Positions 41,689 to 50,450 are shown, counted from the first letter of the stretch. The stretch: DNA of 64,000 nt from VAZQ01 sp963827585 (GCA_963827585.1 CAWHCK010000037.1:1-64000); one strand, 5' to 3'. Notes: a model not told the origin generated them from the sequence alone. Numbers and translations: made by a program.

Positions 41689-42633
41689 TCACGCCATCAG
41701 GCTGCGCGTGGTCGGCGCGAACAGCTCGTCCGCTGTCACCGGCCTGGTGATGATGCCCTGCGTCAATGCGTGCCGGATCAGCTCGTCGATCACGTTACGG
41801 CTGGGCGCGATGCCGTAGGGCAGCGGGTCGCCGGCGATCTCCATGACCCGGCGATGCATCTCGTCGACCGCGGTCGGCTTCTCGATCCGGCCCGCCTCGA
41901 GGCGCTCGACGTAACGGCGCTTGGATTCGGCGAAGGCGTGAAAGACGTCCGCGGCGAGGTCGGGATGCCTGGCGATCAGCTCGTCCTTGATCACCACGGT
42001 GTGGTTGATCGGGTAGTGGCCGTTGCGGCGCAGCGCCGCCAGCCCGGCGTCGAGCGCATTCGGGATGAGCGGCTTCACGTCGGGCAAGTCCACCTCGATG
42101 CCGATGGCGGCGGCGAGCTCGCCCGACGCCAGCATGTCGCCCATGTTCTTGTCCTGCTCGATCGGCACCACGTTGGCGGGCGCGCGGTATTCCGCCACGT
42201 GCTCGTCGCCGGAGAGCACCCAGGTGATCTTCCCGAGGTCGACGCCGTGTTCCTCCTGCAGGATGCTGCGCGCCCACACCCCGGTGGTGACGGTGTAGCC
42301 GCGGTTGACGCCGACGCGTCGGCCTTCGAGATCCTTGGGCGTGCGGATGCCGGCCTTGGCGTTCACGAGCACGGCGCCGTGGTGGAAGGCGCGCACCAGA
42401 AACACCGGCACGGCGGTCATCGGTTTGCCGTGGGCCTTGGCACAGATGTAGGTGGTGATCGCCATCTCGCAGATGTCGAACTCGTTGCCGCGCACCATGC
42501 GGCGGAAGGCGGCAATGAGGGGATCGACCTCTTCGAACGCGAATTCGAAGGTCCTGGGCTTCACCGTGCCGTCCTTGAGCGCGCGATTGTTGCCCTGCGT
42601 GCGCGTGACGGTCTTGAGCCTGAGGTCGGCCAT
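41689..42633 (-). CDS. 4,5-dihydroxyphthalate decarboxylase-like / substrate-binding-like protein
   Basis: A 314-residue soluble protein without a signal peptide. It has the periplasmic-binding-protein-like fold of the 4,5-dihydroxyphthalate decarboxylase family: FAFEEVDPLIAAFRRMVRGN, EFDICEMAITTYICAKAHGK, PVFLVRAFHHGAVLVNAKAG, LEGRRVGVNRGYTVTTGVWA, PYGIAPSRNVIDELIRHALT. Members decarboxylate protocatechuate precursors in phthalate degradation, though many are annotated as transporter proteins. It follows the Rieske oxygenase gene by 18 bases on the same strand, which favours a catabolic enzyme. Confidence 0.8.
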   Translation of the reverse strand: MADLRLKTVTRTQGNNRALKDGTVKPRTFEFAFEEVDPLIAAFRRMVRGNEFDICEMAITTYICAKAHGKPMTAVPVFLVRAFHHGAVLVNAKAGIRTPKDLEGRRVGVNRGYTVTTGVWARSILQEEHGVDLGKITWVLSGDEHVAEYRAPANVVPIEQDKNMGDMLASGELAAAIGIEVDLPDVKPLIPNALDAGLAALRRNGHYPINHTVVIKDELIARHPDLAADVFHAFAESKRRYVERLEAGRIEKPTAVDEMHRRVMEIAGDPLPYGIAPSRNVIDELIRHALTQGIITRPVTADELFAPTTRSLMA

Positions 42634-42651
42634 CGCTGCGGATGACGGACG

Positions 42652-43938
42652 TTATACCGTGGTCTGCGCCACGCCGGCACGCGCCGTGAGCGCCTCTTTG
42701 GCTGCGTCCTTGAACGCCTGATCGGGCGGCAGCACGACCGAAGCCGAACGCACTCGGTGGTGCGCGGGGTCGACGCCGGGCGGCGTGATGCCCTTGTCCA
42801 CCAGCGCCTTGGCGGCCCGCATCAGCCGATGTCGCGCCATGATGATGCCGTTGTCGGTGGAAACAAGGTTCTCCTTGGTGCGATCGCAGATCGGTCCCAT
42901 GCTCTCCTGCAGCGACGCGTCCTGGATGGCGAAGCCGGCAACGCCGCTGAACGTCCTGCCGGCCTTCTGCGCCGCGCGATCGATCAGATAGTCGTTGTCC
43001 TTGTTGGCGAGCGGCCGGTAGGTTCCCGGCACGTATTTGCAATGCACGCCCGCGCCGTCGCGCATGGCGTCGAGCTCGCGCCGGGTCAGCGCCCGAACCG
43101 GATGAAAGTCGTAGCTCCAGGCCCAGCAGTTCTCGTCGTCGATCGGGATCCAGAAGTGGCCGTGGATCGGGTGATCTCCGCGCGGGGGAATCATGGTGAA
43201 GCAAGGCATCACCCAGGGCGTGATGCGCCAGTAGTAGTTGCCGTTCTCGGCATTGCGCCGGGCGCCGATATAGAGCCCGCCCGGCTGCTCCACGACCTCG
43301 AAATAGGGCTGCATGTCGTTGAGGTTGTATTGATTGCCCCTGGCGCCCTTGAACAGCGGATCGGAGCCGAGATCGCCGCGGTGCAGGAACGAGACGTGAC
43401 TGGAATCGATCCCGCCCTCCATGGCTTGCAGCCAGTTGGATTCCTGCAGACGCTTGGAAATGAACGTCTGCTCGGCCGGGACGGTCGCGAATTCCCATTC
43501 AGGCAACGGCGGCTGCTTGTCGGGCGCGCCCATATAGGTCCACAGCACCGGACCGCGCTGCACCAGCGGATAGGACTTGAGCTTGATCTTCTGGCAGAAG
43601 CCGCTCTCGCGCGGCTCCGAGGGGACGTCGATGCATTGGCCGGTCACGTCGTATTTCCAGCCATGGTACGCACAGCGCAGGCCGGACTCTTCGTTGCGGC
43701 CGAACCAGAGCGACACGCCGCGATGGGCGCAGAACTCGTCGACCAGTCCATACCTGCCCTCGCTGTCGCGGAAGGCAAGCAGCCGCTCCGAGAGCATCTT
43801 CACCCGCACCGGCGGGCAGTCGTTCTCCGGCAGCTCCTCGACCATGAGCGCCGGGATCCAGTAGGCGCGAAACATCTGGCCCATCGGCGTGCCGGGGCCG
43901 GTTTGCGTCAGCAGGTCGTTCTGTTCTTTCCGGAGCAT
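42652..43938 (-). CDS. Rieske non-heme iron oxygenase, phthalate 4,5-dioxygenase type
   Basis: A 428-residue oxygenase alpha subunit. The Rieske [2Fe-2S] ligands are C70-x-H72 and C89-x2-H92 (FCAHRG, CAYHGW). The mononuclear iron ligands are D178/H181/H186 (DSSHVSFLH). The start MLRKEQNDLLTQTGPGTPMG is the standard opening of this single-component-type subfamily, and fixes the ATG at 43938. Likely dihydroxylates an aromatic carboxylate. A Rieske ferredoxin is encoded at 46820, but no reductase gene is in the window. Confidence 0.93.
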   Translation of the reverse strand: MLRKEQNDLLTQTGPGTPMGQMFRAYWIPALMVEELPENDCPPVRVKMLSERLLAFRDSEGRYGLVDEFCAHRGVSLWFGRNEESGLRCAYHGWKYDVTGQCIDVPSEPRESGFCQKIKLKSYPLVQRGPVLWTYMGAPDKQPPLPEWEFATVPAEQTFISKRLQESNWLQAMEGGIDSSHVSFLHRGDLGSDPLFKGARGNQYNLNDMQPYFEVVEQPGGLYIGARRNAENGNYYWRITPWVMPCFTMIPPRGDHPIHGHFWIPIDDENCWAWSYDFHPVRALTRRELDAMRDGAGVHCKYVPGTYRPLANKDNDYLIDRAAQKAGRTFSGVAGFAIQDASLQESMGPICDRTKENLVSTDNGIIMARHRLMRAAKALVDKGITPPGVDPAHHRVRSASVVLPPDQAFKDAAKEALTARAGVAQTTV

Positions 43939-44053
43939 CAACTCGATCCGCGACAACTTTGGCCAAAATAGACCTCGGTGGAGGGCTGCGCAACTCGGCG
44001 CTCGATCAAAGGATTCGGGCGGAAGCAGAATGCGATGTGCAGCGGATGAGGCG

Positions 44054-44353
44054 TCAGCAGCACTCGAAACCCGCACCCTCGGCGACGAGCAATGCGTTCT
44101 TGAGCCAGGCCGGCGGCAGGTCGTCCGCGACGACCTCTTCCACCGGCTTGAACACCTTGAACTGATGGCGCCTGTCGTTCGCCGTCCAAAACGCGACAAC
44201 GGTCTCCAGCGGCGGGCAGCCCGGCAGGCCGCAGGCAATTTGCGCGACCAGGATCGCGATGTCGTCGGACAGGCTGAAGCGCTCGCGCGTCCACGCCTTC
44301 ACCTGGTCGATGGCGGCGACGTGCTCGGAGCGCTTCTTGAACGATTGCAGCAT
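44054..44353 (-). CDS. Small conserved protein, function unknown
   Basis: A 99-residue protein from the ATG at 44353: MLQSFKKRSEHVAAIDQVKA, FSLSDDIAILVAQIACGLPG, CPPLETVVAFWTANDRRHQF, KVFKPVEEVVADDLPPAWLK, ending EGAGFECC. Homologues in Bradyrhizobium-like genomes are often labelled nitrate reductase, a name the sequence does not support. The conserved CxLPGCPP and terminal CC suggest metal or disulfide chemistry. It lies 115 bases upstream of the Rieske oxygenase gene on the same strand. Confidence 0.65.
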   Translation of the reverse strand: MLQSFKKRSEHVAAIDQVKAWTRERFSLSDDIAILVAQIACGLPGCPPLETVVAFWTANDRRHQFKVFKPVEEVVADDLPPAWLKNALLVAEGAGFECC

Positions 44354-44380
44354 CGTGCAAGACCCGCGACATGCCTTTCG

Positions 44381-44526
44381 AGGTTGGGTTAGCGCGGCCC
44401 GGACCTCTCGCTTCGGGCCGGATGCGTGTTCCGCGCGTAACCCAACATTACAGCCAGGATGTTGGGTTACGCGCGGAATACAAGCCGCGCAAGATGGCAC
44501 GCGCCCGGGCCGCGCCAACCCAAACC
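44381..44526. repeat. Nested inverted repeat (AACCCAACA type)
   Basis: Outer arms AGGTTGGGTTAGCGCGGCCC (44381) and CGGGCCGCGCCAACCCAAAC (44505) enclose inner arms TTCCGCGCGTAACCCAACAT (44429) and ATGTTGGGTTACGCGCGGAA (44459). The whole could fold into a cruciform or a long RNA hairpin between two divergent genes. It occupies most of the promoter region shared by the small conserved gene and the Zn dehydrogenase. Confidence 0.85.
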
Positions 44527-44607
44527 TACGCCGCCCAAATCGCGCTTGACCGCTTGAGGCACGCTCCTAGAGTGCCGCCCATAGTTTGCATCTTTGGAGC
44601 TCCATCC

Positions 44608-45717
44608 GTGGTGGAAAAAGTCCTTGCGGCCGTGCGAACAGGCCCGAGCAAGACCGAGATCCGCGAATACCCGATGCCGGACATCCCGGAGGACAGCGCC
44701 CTGATGAAGATGGAGGTCGCCGGCATCTGCGGAACCGACGTCAAGCTGTACAAGACTCCGCCCACCAAGAGTCCCGTGATCATGGGTCACGAGAACATCG
44801 GCATCATCGCCAAGGCCGGCCGCGAGTTCACCAGGCGCAAGGGCTTCAAGGAAGGGGACCTGGTGTTCGTCGAGCACTATGTCATGTGCGGCAAGTGCGA
44901 GTGGTGCCATCTCGGCCAATACCGTCACTGCGAGAACACCGACTGGCGCAGCAACCCGGACGGCATCCGCTACGGCTACACCTCGGCCGAGCGGGCTCCC
45001 CATCTCTGGGGCGGCTTTGCCCAATACGTCTACCTTCCCTGGAACGCGGTCGTGCACCGCGTGCCGACGGGGGTGACGCCGGAATTGGCGGGCTTGGTGA
45101 CCCCCATGGCCAACGGCGTCGAATGGTCCCTGTTCGACGGCGGCGTGGGCTACAATTCCACGGTGCTCATTCAGGGCCCGGGGCAGCAGGGGCTCTCGCA
45201 GACCGTGATCTGCAAGCAGGCGGGCGCTGCGCTCATCATCGTCACCGGCACGTCCAAGGACCGCGCGCGGATGGAGGTTGCCAGGCAGCTCGGCGCCGAC
45301 TTCACCATCGACGTCGAGAAAGAGGACCCGCTCGCGCGCATCATGGAGATCACCGGCGGCAAGGGCATCGACGTCGCGCTCGACTGCACGGCGGGCGCCG
45401 GAACCATCCCGATCCTGCTCGGCGTCGAAGCGCTCAAGCGCAAGGGCGGGATCATCGTGGTCCAGGGCGAAATGAAGGAGTTCCCGAATTTTCCGCTCGA
45501 AAAGGTCACGGTGAAGTTCATCACCATCAAGAGCGCGCGCGGGCACAGCTTCAAGGCCTGCGAGCTCGCTTTGCAGCAGCTTGCCTCGAAGCGCTTCCCG
45601 TTGGAGAAGGTCACGACCCACAGGTTCGGGCTGAAGGACGTCGACCTTGCCATCAAATCCGTGGGCGGCCAGGGCGTTCCGGACGTGATCCACGCGTCCC
45701 TCCTGCCGTGGCAGTGA
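44608..45717 (+). CDS. Zinc-dependent alcohol dehydrogenase-family oxidoreductase
   Basis: A 369-residue medium-chain dehydrogenase from a GTG start with GGAG eight bases upstream; upstream in-frame codons lie in the inverted repeat and are not homologous. Catalytic zinc ligands appear in GICGTDVKLYK and IMGHENIG; the structural zinc lobe has the four cysteines of MCGKCEWCHLGQYRHCEN. The NAD motif is IQGPGQQGLSQ. It may oxidise a diol or alcohol produced in the adjacent aromatic pathway; substrate unknown. The PdxA-family gene follows 52 bases later. Confidence 0.9.
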   Translation: MVEKVLAAVRTGPSKTEIREYPMPDIPEDSALMKMEVAGICGTDVKLYKTPPTKSPVIMGHENIGIIAKAGREFTRRKGFKEGDLVFVEHYVMCGKCEWCHLGQYRHCENTDWRSNPDGIRYGYTSAERAPHLWGGFAQYVYLPWNAVVHRVPTGVTPELAGLVTPMANGVEWSLFDGGVGYNSTVLIQGPGQQGLSQTVICKQAGAALIIVTGTSKDRARMEVARQLGADFTIDVEKEDPLARIMEITGGKGIDVALDCTAGAGTIPILLGVEALKRKGGIIVVQGEMKEFPNFPLEKVTVKFITIKSARGHSFKACELALQQLASKRFPLEKVTTHRFGLKDVDLAIKSVGGQGVPDVIHASLLPWQ

Positions 45718-45769
45718 AGCGCCGGCCCGCACGCTCGCTCAACGCCGTGCCGGGGACGGGCGCCGTCGC

Positions 45770-46783
45770 ATGAGCGACAAAACGAAGATCGCGATCGTCG
45801 CGGGCGACCCCGCGGGCATCGGACCGGAGATCAGCCTCAAGGCTGCGCTCGATCCCGCCGTGCGCAACGCCTGCAAGGCGATCGTGGTGGGCGATGCCGG
45901 CATCGTGGAGCGGCATGCCAAGGCCTGCGGCCTCGCGGTCGACCTGCGCGTGGTGGCGCGGCTCGCCGATGCCGACTGGACCGACCAGCGCCTGAACCTG
46001 CTCGACTGCCCGCAGCCGCAAGCAGCCGGGCTCGAGTTCGGCGCCACCAGCGCGGCGAGCGGGCGCGCCTCCCTCGCCTTCGCCGCCGCGGCGATCAAGG
46101 CCGCGCTCGCCGGCGAGGTTGACGCGGTGGTCGCAGCGCCGCAGAACGAGACCTCGATCGCGCTTGCCGGCATCAAGTTCGACGGCTATCCGTCGTTCGT
46201 CGCGCGCGAAACCGGCACCGACGAAGACGATGTCTATCTGATGCTGTGCTTCGGCGAGATGAAGATCGTCCATGCCACGCTGCACCAGAGCGTGAAGCAG
46301 GCGGTCGCAATGATCACGCGCGAAAAGGTCGGCCGCGTGATTGCGGCCGCCGACCGCGCGCTCAGGCGCATGGGCACGGCGACCCCGAAGATCGCGGTCG
46401 GCGGGCTCAACCCGCACGCCGGCGAAGGCGGCTTGTTCGGACGCGAGGAGATCGAGATCATCAGGCCGGCGATCGATGCCGCCGTTGCCCACGGCATCCG
46501 GGCCACCGGCCCGTTCGGTGCCGACACCATGTTTCACATGCCGGGCGTCGACGCGTTCATCGTCATGCTGCACGACCAAGGACACATCGCCGCGAAGCTC
46601 ATGGCGCGGGACGCCGCCGCGGCACTGACCATCGGCAGCCCGATCCTGTTCGCGTCGGTCGCCCACGGCAGCGCGCATGACATCGCCGGCAAGGGGATAG
46701 CCAGCCCCAAGGCCATGATCGAGGCCGTGCTGCGGCTGGCGCAGGCAAAGCAGCGCGTCGGTTCGCATGCTGCACCGGCGTGA
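45770..46783 (+). CDS. PdxA-family dehydrogenase (possible dihydrodiol dehydrogenase)
   Basis: A 337-residue protein with the PdxA fold. The start motif is VAGDPAGIGPEISLKAAL; metal-binding histidines are in IVHATLHQSV, GLNPHAGEGGLFGREEIEII and VMLHDQGH. Classical PdxA oxidises 4-phosphohydroxy-threonine for vitamin B6, but TphB, the decarboxylating terephthalate cis-dihydrodiol dehydrogenase, belongs to the same family. Since a Rieske oxygenase, a Rieske ferredoxin and a decarboxylase-like protein are neighbours, the catabolic role is more likely. It overlaps nothing; the ferredoxin gene is 36 bases downstream. Confidence 0.85.
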   Translation: MSDKTKIAIVAGDPAGIGPEISLKAALDPAVRNACKAIVVGDAGIVERHAKACGLAVDLRVVARLADADWTDQRLNLLDCPQPQAAGLEFGATSAASGRASLAFAAAAIKAALAGEVDAVVAAPQNETSIALAGIKFDGYPSFVARETGTDEDDVYLMLCFGEMKIVHATLHQSVKQAVAMITREKVGRVIAAADRALRRMGTATPKIAVGGLNPHAGEGGLFGREEIEIIRPAIDAAVAHGIRATGPFGADTMFHMPGVDAFIVMLHDQGHIAAKLMARDAAAALTIGSPILFASVAHGSAHDIAGKGIASPKAMIEAVLRLAQAKQRVGSHAAPA

Positions 46784-46819
46784 ACCGACTTGCGCTGCAA
46801 CTTCAATCAGGGATAGCCG

Positions 46820-47128
46820 ATGCCGACCAGGATCGAATTATGCAATACGTCGGACGTCGAGATTGGCGCAGCGTTGCGGGTCGAAAAGGATGATCTCACG
46901 CTCGCCGTCTTCAACCTCGACGGCGAGTTTTTCGTGATCGACGATGCCTGCACGCACGGCCCGGGCTCCTTGTCTGAAGGCTACGTCGAAGGCGACGTCG
47001 TCGAGTGCAATTTTCACAACGGCCAGTTCAACATCAAGACCGGCGAAGTCGTCTCGCCGCCATGCATGATCCCGGTGAAGACCTACCGGGCCGTCGTCGA
47101 CGACGGAAAGGTATTCATTGAAGTATGA
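46820..47128 (+). CDS. Rieske [2Fe-2S] ferredoxin
   Basis: A 102-residue protein consisting of one Rieske domain. Ligands are C44-x-H46 (CTHGPGSLSEG) and C63-x2-H66 (CNFHNGQF). It resembles NdoA/BphF-type ferredoxins that feed electrons to aromatic-ring oxygenases. The oxygenase at 42652 is the natural acceptor although it is on the other strand. No reductase is present locally. Confidence 0.93.
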   Translation: MPTRIELCNTSDVEIGAALRVEKDDLTLAVFNLDGEFFVIDDACTHGPGSLSEGYVEGDVVECNFHNGQFNIKTGEVVSPPCMIPVKTYRAVVDDGKVFIEV

Positions 47129-47153
47129 GCAGACGTTGATTACCCGCCCGTGG

Positions 47154-47849
47154 TCACCGGACCGGAAAATCGAAATAGGTGTCGGGGAAAGGCTCGTTGT
47201 TGAGCGTGAAATGCCACCACTCCTTGTGGTAAGGCCGAAAGCCGCCGCGGATCATCGCGTCGGCGAACAGCGCGCGATTGCGCTGCGCCTCCGCGCTCAC
47301 GCTCCTGTCCGCCGTCCAGGACTTCGGACCGGAGAAGTCGTAGGGCGTCCCCATGTCGAGCTCGATGTTGTCGGCGCGCCGCACCAGCGTGAGGTCGACG
47401 GTCGAGCCGCGCGAGTGGCCCGAGCGCGTGGCGAGATAACCCAGACTGAACAAGTCGCGCTTGTCGAGGTCGGGATAGAATTCGGCCTTGCGCTTCACGT
47501 CGTCGATCTTTCGCGCCCAACGCAGAAAATGCGCGACCGCGCGCACCGGCCGGTAGCAATCGAACACTTTGAGGCCAAGTCCGCGCGGCGCGAGACTGCG
47601 CTGGACCGCGGCGAGCGCGTTCGCCGCCTGCGCCGACAAGAGGCAGCGCGGGCGCTCGTAGCCGTCGATCCTTTCGCCGACGAAATTGTTGTCGCCGAAG
47701 TAGCGCATGTCGACGACGAGCCCTTCCACCACGGCGGCGGCATCGACGAAGCCTGCCGGGAGCGGCGCCTGCGCGCGCGCGGGCAGCGCCATCGCCGACA
47801 GCAGGGCGAGCGCAGCAGCAAGCGCGCATGACCGTAGCCGTTGCTCCAT
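47154..47849 (-). CDS. Exported D-alanyl-D-alanine dipeptidase (VanX/DdpX family)
   Basis: A 231-residue zinc peptidase of family M15D. The ATG at 47849 gives a clean signal peptide (RLRSCALAAALALLSAMALP, ARAQA); in-frame ATGs up to 47882 are possible. The motifs are DMRYFGDNNFVGERIDGY, KVFDCYRPVRA, the zinc/active-site segments SGHSRGSTVDLTL (SxHxxGxAxD with Thr-Val for Ala) and EWWHF. It cleaves D-Ala-D-Ala in the periplasm, for wall recycling. Its 3' end faces the ferredoxin gene 25 bases away. Confidence 0.9.
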   Translation of the reverse strand: MEQRLRSCALAAALALLSAMALPARAQAPLPAGFVDAAAVVEGLVVDMRYFGDNNFVGERIDGYERPRCLLSAQAANALAAVQRSLAPRGLGLKVFDCYRPVRAVAHFLRWARKIDDVKRKAEFYPDLDKRDLFSLGYLATRSGHSRGSTVDLTLVRRADNIELDMGTPYDFSGPKSWTADRSVSAEAQRNRALFADAMIRGGFRPYHKEWWHFTLNNEPFPDTYFDFPVR

Positions 47850-48011
47850 CGAAGGCGCCGCCTGGGATCGAATTCTCGTCATCGCTACGGCCGGTAACAA
47901 TATTTCGCAAATAGTCCCGCTCCGGCCCGTTTCGTGATACGATTATGCATGAATCCTGAAGAGGAGAGTGTTCGGCCCCGCCGCGGCGGCGGGTTGCGCG
48001 CTTTCTGCAGC

Positions 48012-48221
48012 ATGGAGAACAACTTGAGCGATCACAAGTTCAGGATTGGCCAGAATGTGCTCTACACGTCCGGCCCCTATGGCCGCGGCGGCGCGGGCAC
48101 GGTCTACAAAGTCACACAGCTGCTGCCGCCCGAAGGCGACGACCGCCAATATCGCATCAAGAGCTCCGACGAACCGCACGAGCGGGTCGTCAAGGAAAGT
48201 CAGCTCAAGCGCGATTCGTGA
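48012..48221 (+). CDS. Small conserved basic protein
   Basis: A 69-residue protein: HKFRIGQNVLYTSGPYGRGG, AGTVYKVTQLLPPEGDDRQY, RIKSSDEPHERVVKESQLKR. The beta-rich SH3-like pattern (GQxVxYxSG...GxYxVxxxLP, YRIKxxxExxERVVxExxL) is a known small family in Hyphomicrobiales without assigned function. The ATG at 48012 contains a GGAG that could also serve a TTG start at 48024. Confidence 0.7.
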   Translation: MENNLSDHKFRIGQNVLYTSGPYGRGGAGTVYKVTQLLPPEGDDRQYRIKSSDEPHERVVKESQLKRDS

Positions 48222-48369
48222 CGCGGGCTCGCCGCACGGCCCCCATTCGAATGGTCCTGTCCGGAGCCGAACCGGGCCAGAGGTGATAGTCTGTCCGTTG
48301 CGGACAGCCAGGACGGGCTGATGGGCGTTTGCGACCTGTGGCGTGATATCCATGACCGGCGAAGGCACG

Positions 48370-48618
48370 ATGATGTTCGACTACGACGCACCGGCCGAGC
48401 TGTTCATGGCCAAGCGCAAGGGCGGGTCGCGACAGCCGCTGGCCTATCGCCGCTTTGCGACCGCGGCGGAGGCGATTCGTTTCGCAGTCGAGGATTTTCC
48501 GACCGTGCGCACGCTGGGCGCCTGGCTGCAGGTGGGCGACGAGCGTTTCGACGGGGAAGGCATCCAACGGCTGTACGAGAGCAGCGACTATCCGTTGCAA
48601 CGCCGCCCGCCAAATTGA
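48370..48618 (+). CDS. Small conserved protein, function unknown
   Basis: An 82-residue protein: MMFDYDAPAELFMAKRKGGS, RQPLAYRRFATAAEAIRFAV, EDFPTVRTLGAWLQVGDERF, DGEGIQRLYESSDYPLQRRP. GAAGG lies upstream of the double ATG at 48370; starts at 48352 and 48343 are in frame. The sequence is conserved among Bradyrhizobium-like genomes to my memory; no domain function is known. Confidence 0.65.
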   Translation: MMFDYDAPAELFMAKRKGGSRQPLAYRRFATAAEAIRFAVEDFPTVRTLGAWLQVGDERFDGEGIQRLYESSDYPLQRRPPN

Positions 48619-48808
48619 TGGATTGGCGGCACCGGCAGGTTTGACGGCGAGGCCCCGCTCACATATATAGCCGGGCGCAACCAGTTTTCGGCCTGCCTTG
48701 CTACGCTCCCGTTCTTGGGGTGCTCAGCTAGCTCCCAAAAACTCGGATGACCCCAACGCGATGTTCGCGGGACGGGATTTACAGAGCGTACAACGCAAGG
48801 AGGCCATG

Positions 48809-49012
48809 ATGGCCACAGGTACCGTGAAGTTCTTCAACACCCAAAAAGGCTTTGGATTCATCCAGCCGAGCGACGGCAGCAAAGACGTGTTCGTGCACAT
48901 CAGTGCGGTCGAACGCGCCGGCATGCGCACGCTCGTCGAAGGCCAGAAGGTCAGCTACGACGTGGTGACCGAGCGGGGCAAGCAGGCTGCGGGGAATCTC
49001 CAGGCTGCTTGA
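48809..49012 (+). CDS. Cold-shock protein, CspA family
   Basis: A 67-residue single cold-shock domain: ATGTVKFFNTQKGFGFIQPS, DGSKDVFVHISAVERAG and a C-terminal GKQAAGNLQAA. RNP1 is KGFGFI and RNP2 is VFVHIS, both complete. It binds single-stranded RNA and DNA and melts structure at low temperature or during stress. AAGGAGG precedes the tandem ATG; the second ATG (48809) gives the usual N terminus. A strong terminator follows at 49053. Confidence 0.95.
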   Translation: MATGTVKFFNTQKGFGFIQPSDGSKDVFVHISAVERAGMRTLVEGQKVSYDVVTERGKQAAGNLQAA

Positions 49013-49052
49013 CCTGCATCAGTATTCGGTTCGATCCGAATCGGTGTGTGAG

Positions 49053-49083
49053 AACGCCCGGCGTCCCTGACGCCGGGCGTTTT
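49053..49083 (+). terminator. Rho-independent terminator of the cold-shock gene
   Basis: A 13-base perfect stem AACGCCCGGCGTC / GACGCCGGGCGTT with loop CCT, followed by a T run, 40 bases after the cold-shock stop codon. Confidence 0.9.
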
Positions 49084-49162
49084 CCGTTGGCAGTGCAGCG
49101 GGGTGGAACTTTGCCGAGCTTCGTCGGTTAAGTGGGATGCGGCAACAGGCCGGAGGACGGTC

Positions 49163-50194
49163 ATGCGCCCGTGGACCATTCCCATCCTTGGTACGATCGC
49201 TCTGTCGCTTGCCGTTCCTTCATATGCGGCCCCCCGGACGGAGTTTGGTCCGGCGGCAGAGGCCACGGCGTCGGCATTTTGGCCCGATGCCGCCGCCGAT
49301 CTCGTTGCATACGTGTTCTTCCCGCGAGGCAAGGATGACCGCTTCTGGGCCTACGGCTTTGGCAAGATCATGGATGCTGCCTTCGCCCCTCCGGACGCGC
49401 GCCGCAGCCTGCGCCGCCGGCCGATCCTGACCACCGACGCCAGCGCGGCCCCGCTCGCAAAGGCCGCGGATTTGTCGGCCGGGTCCGAGCTCTGCGGCGA
49501 TGGTTCGGCGGCCGGCAACGCCGATGCCTTGATCGAGCGCATCGAACAGGCGATACGGCCGAGTGCATCGCAGCGCGACGTGCTTGATCAACTTCGGGCT
49601 GCTTTGGTGCAGGCCAGCGAACGGATCAATTCCGCTTGCCCCCGCACTGCGCCTGCGACGCTCGCCGAGCGGGTCAAGGCGATCCAAGATCGCATCTGGG
49701 CGATGCGTGATGCGCTCCTCACCGTTCGTCTGCCGCTCGAGAAATTCTACGACACGCTCACGCACGAACAGCATTGGCGCTTGCACCGCAGCGATCCGGA
49801 GTCGGGTTCGGGCGAGACCGGCGCAAGGATCGCTGACGGGCGCGCCCACATGTGCGCCGAGCCGGTGGCGGGGTTCGCCGGTGGCCCCATGCGTGCGGTC
49901 GAGCGTGCGCTACGACCGAATGAAAGGCAGCGTGCGAGCTTGGAAGCGTTGCGGCTGAGGTCGGCCGGGATGGCGCAGCTCATCGGCAGCGCCTGCCCCA
50001 GCTACCCGCTCTTGGGTCATATGGGCAGGTTCGCGGCTGTAACCGATCGGCTCGATGTCATGCTGTTTGCAGTCATGACCCTGAGCCCGGCGCTGGAAGA
50101 CTTCCATGAGTCCCTCGACGACAAGCAGAAGACGGCGCTGGACCGGGCGCTTCGCCAGATCAAGAGGTCCAGCGCGGCCCGCGACGGATCATGA
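49163..50194 (+). CDS. Spy/CpxP-like periplasmic protein with LTXXQ-type repeats
   Basis: A 343-residue protein from an ATG with GGAGG six bases upstream. A signal peptide (MRPWTIPILGTIALSLAVPS, YAA) leads to a helical mature part. Two copies of a Spy-like unit are visible: QRDVLDQLRAALVQASERIN ... LPLEKFYDTLTHEQ and QRASLEALRLRSAGMAQLIG ... SPALEDFHESLDDKQ, both ending in the LTxxQ-type motif. Spy proteins act as periplasmic chaperones or stress sensors. Homologues with two units are frequent in Bradyrhizobium. It precedes an ECF sigma/anti-sigma pair, which hints at envelope stress control. Confidence 0.8.
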   Translation: MRPWTIPILGTIALSLAVPSYAAPRTEFGPAAEATASAFWPDAAADLVAYVFFPRGKDDRFWAYGFGKIMDAAFAPPDARRSLRRRPILTTDASAAPLAKAADLSAGSELCGDGSAAGNADALIERIEQAIRPSASQRDVLDQLRAALVQASERINSACPRTAPATLAERVKAIQDRIWAMRDALLTVRLPLEKFYDTLTHEQHWRLHRSDPESGSGETGARIADGRAHMCAEPVAGFAGGPMRAVERALRPNERQRASLEALRLRSAGMAQLIGSACPSYPLLGHMGRFAAVTDRLDVMLFAVMTLSPALEDFHESLDDKQKTALDRALRQIKRSSAARDGS

Positions 50195-50369
50195 CGCGGC
50201 CAAGCCGATTGCGACCCCCACGCTGACCGCGATCGCGTGACCGAGACCCGTCTTGCCACCGTCTTCGCACCGACGGATCCGGCGCATCCAGCGCATCTGC
50301 TCCCGCGTATCCCGGGATGACGTCTGCGCCGAGATGTGCGACATCTCCGGACGCGTTGCCAAGGAAGCT

Positions 50370-50450
50370 TAGAGCATGATCCGGAAAAGTGGGTACCGGT
50401 TTTCCGAAAAGATCATGCTCAAACAAAGAGCTAGAGCGTGATTGCGACTC
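50370..50450. repeat. Palindromic repeat (copy 4, second half truncated)
   Basis: AGAGCATGATCCGGAAAAGT...GATCATGCTC is complete; the second palindrome begins CTAGAGCGTGATTGCGACTC and is then cut off. It lies between the Spy-like gene and the sigma-factor gene and takes up most of this 300-base gap; nothing else is recognisable there. Confidence 0.88.

Noticed and set aside
44054..44353. Nitrate reductase
   Set aside because: A 99-residue protein without any molybdopterin or FeS domain cannot be a nitrate reductase; the name is an inherited mislabel.
44371..44607. N-terminal extension of the Zn dehydrogenase
   Set aside because: These codons lie in the inverted repeat and show no similarity; the family N terminus begins at the GTG at 44608.
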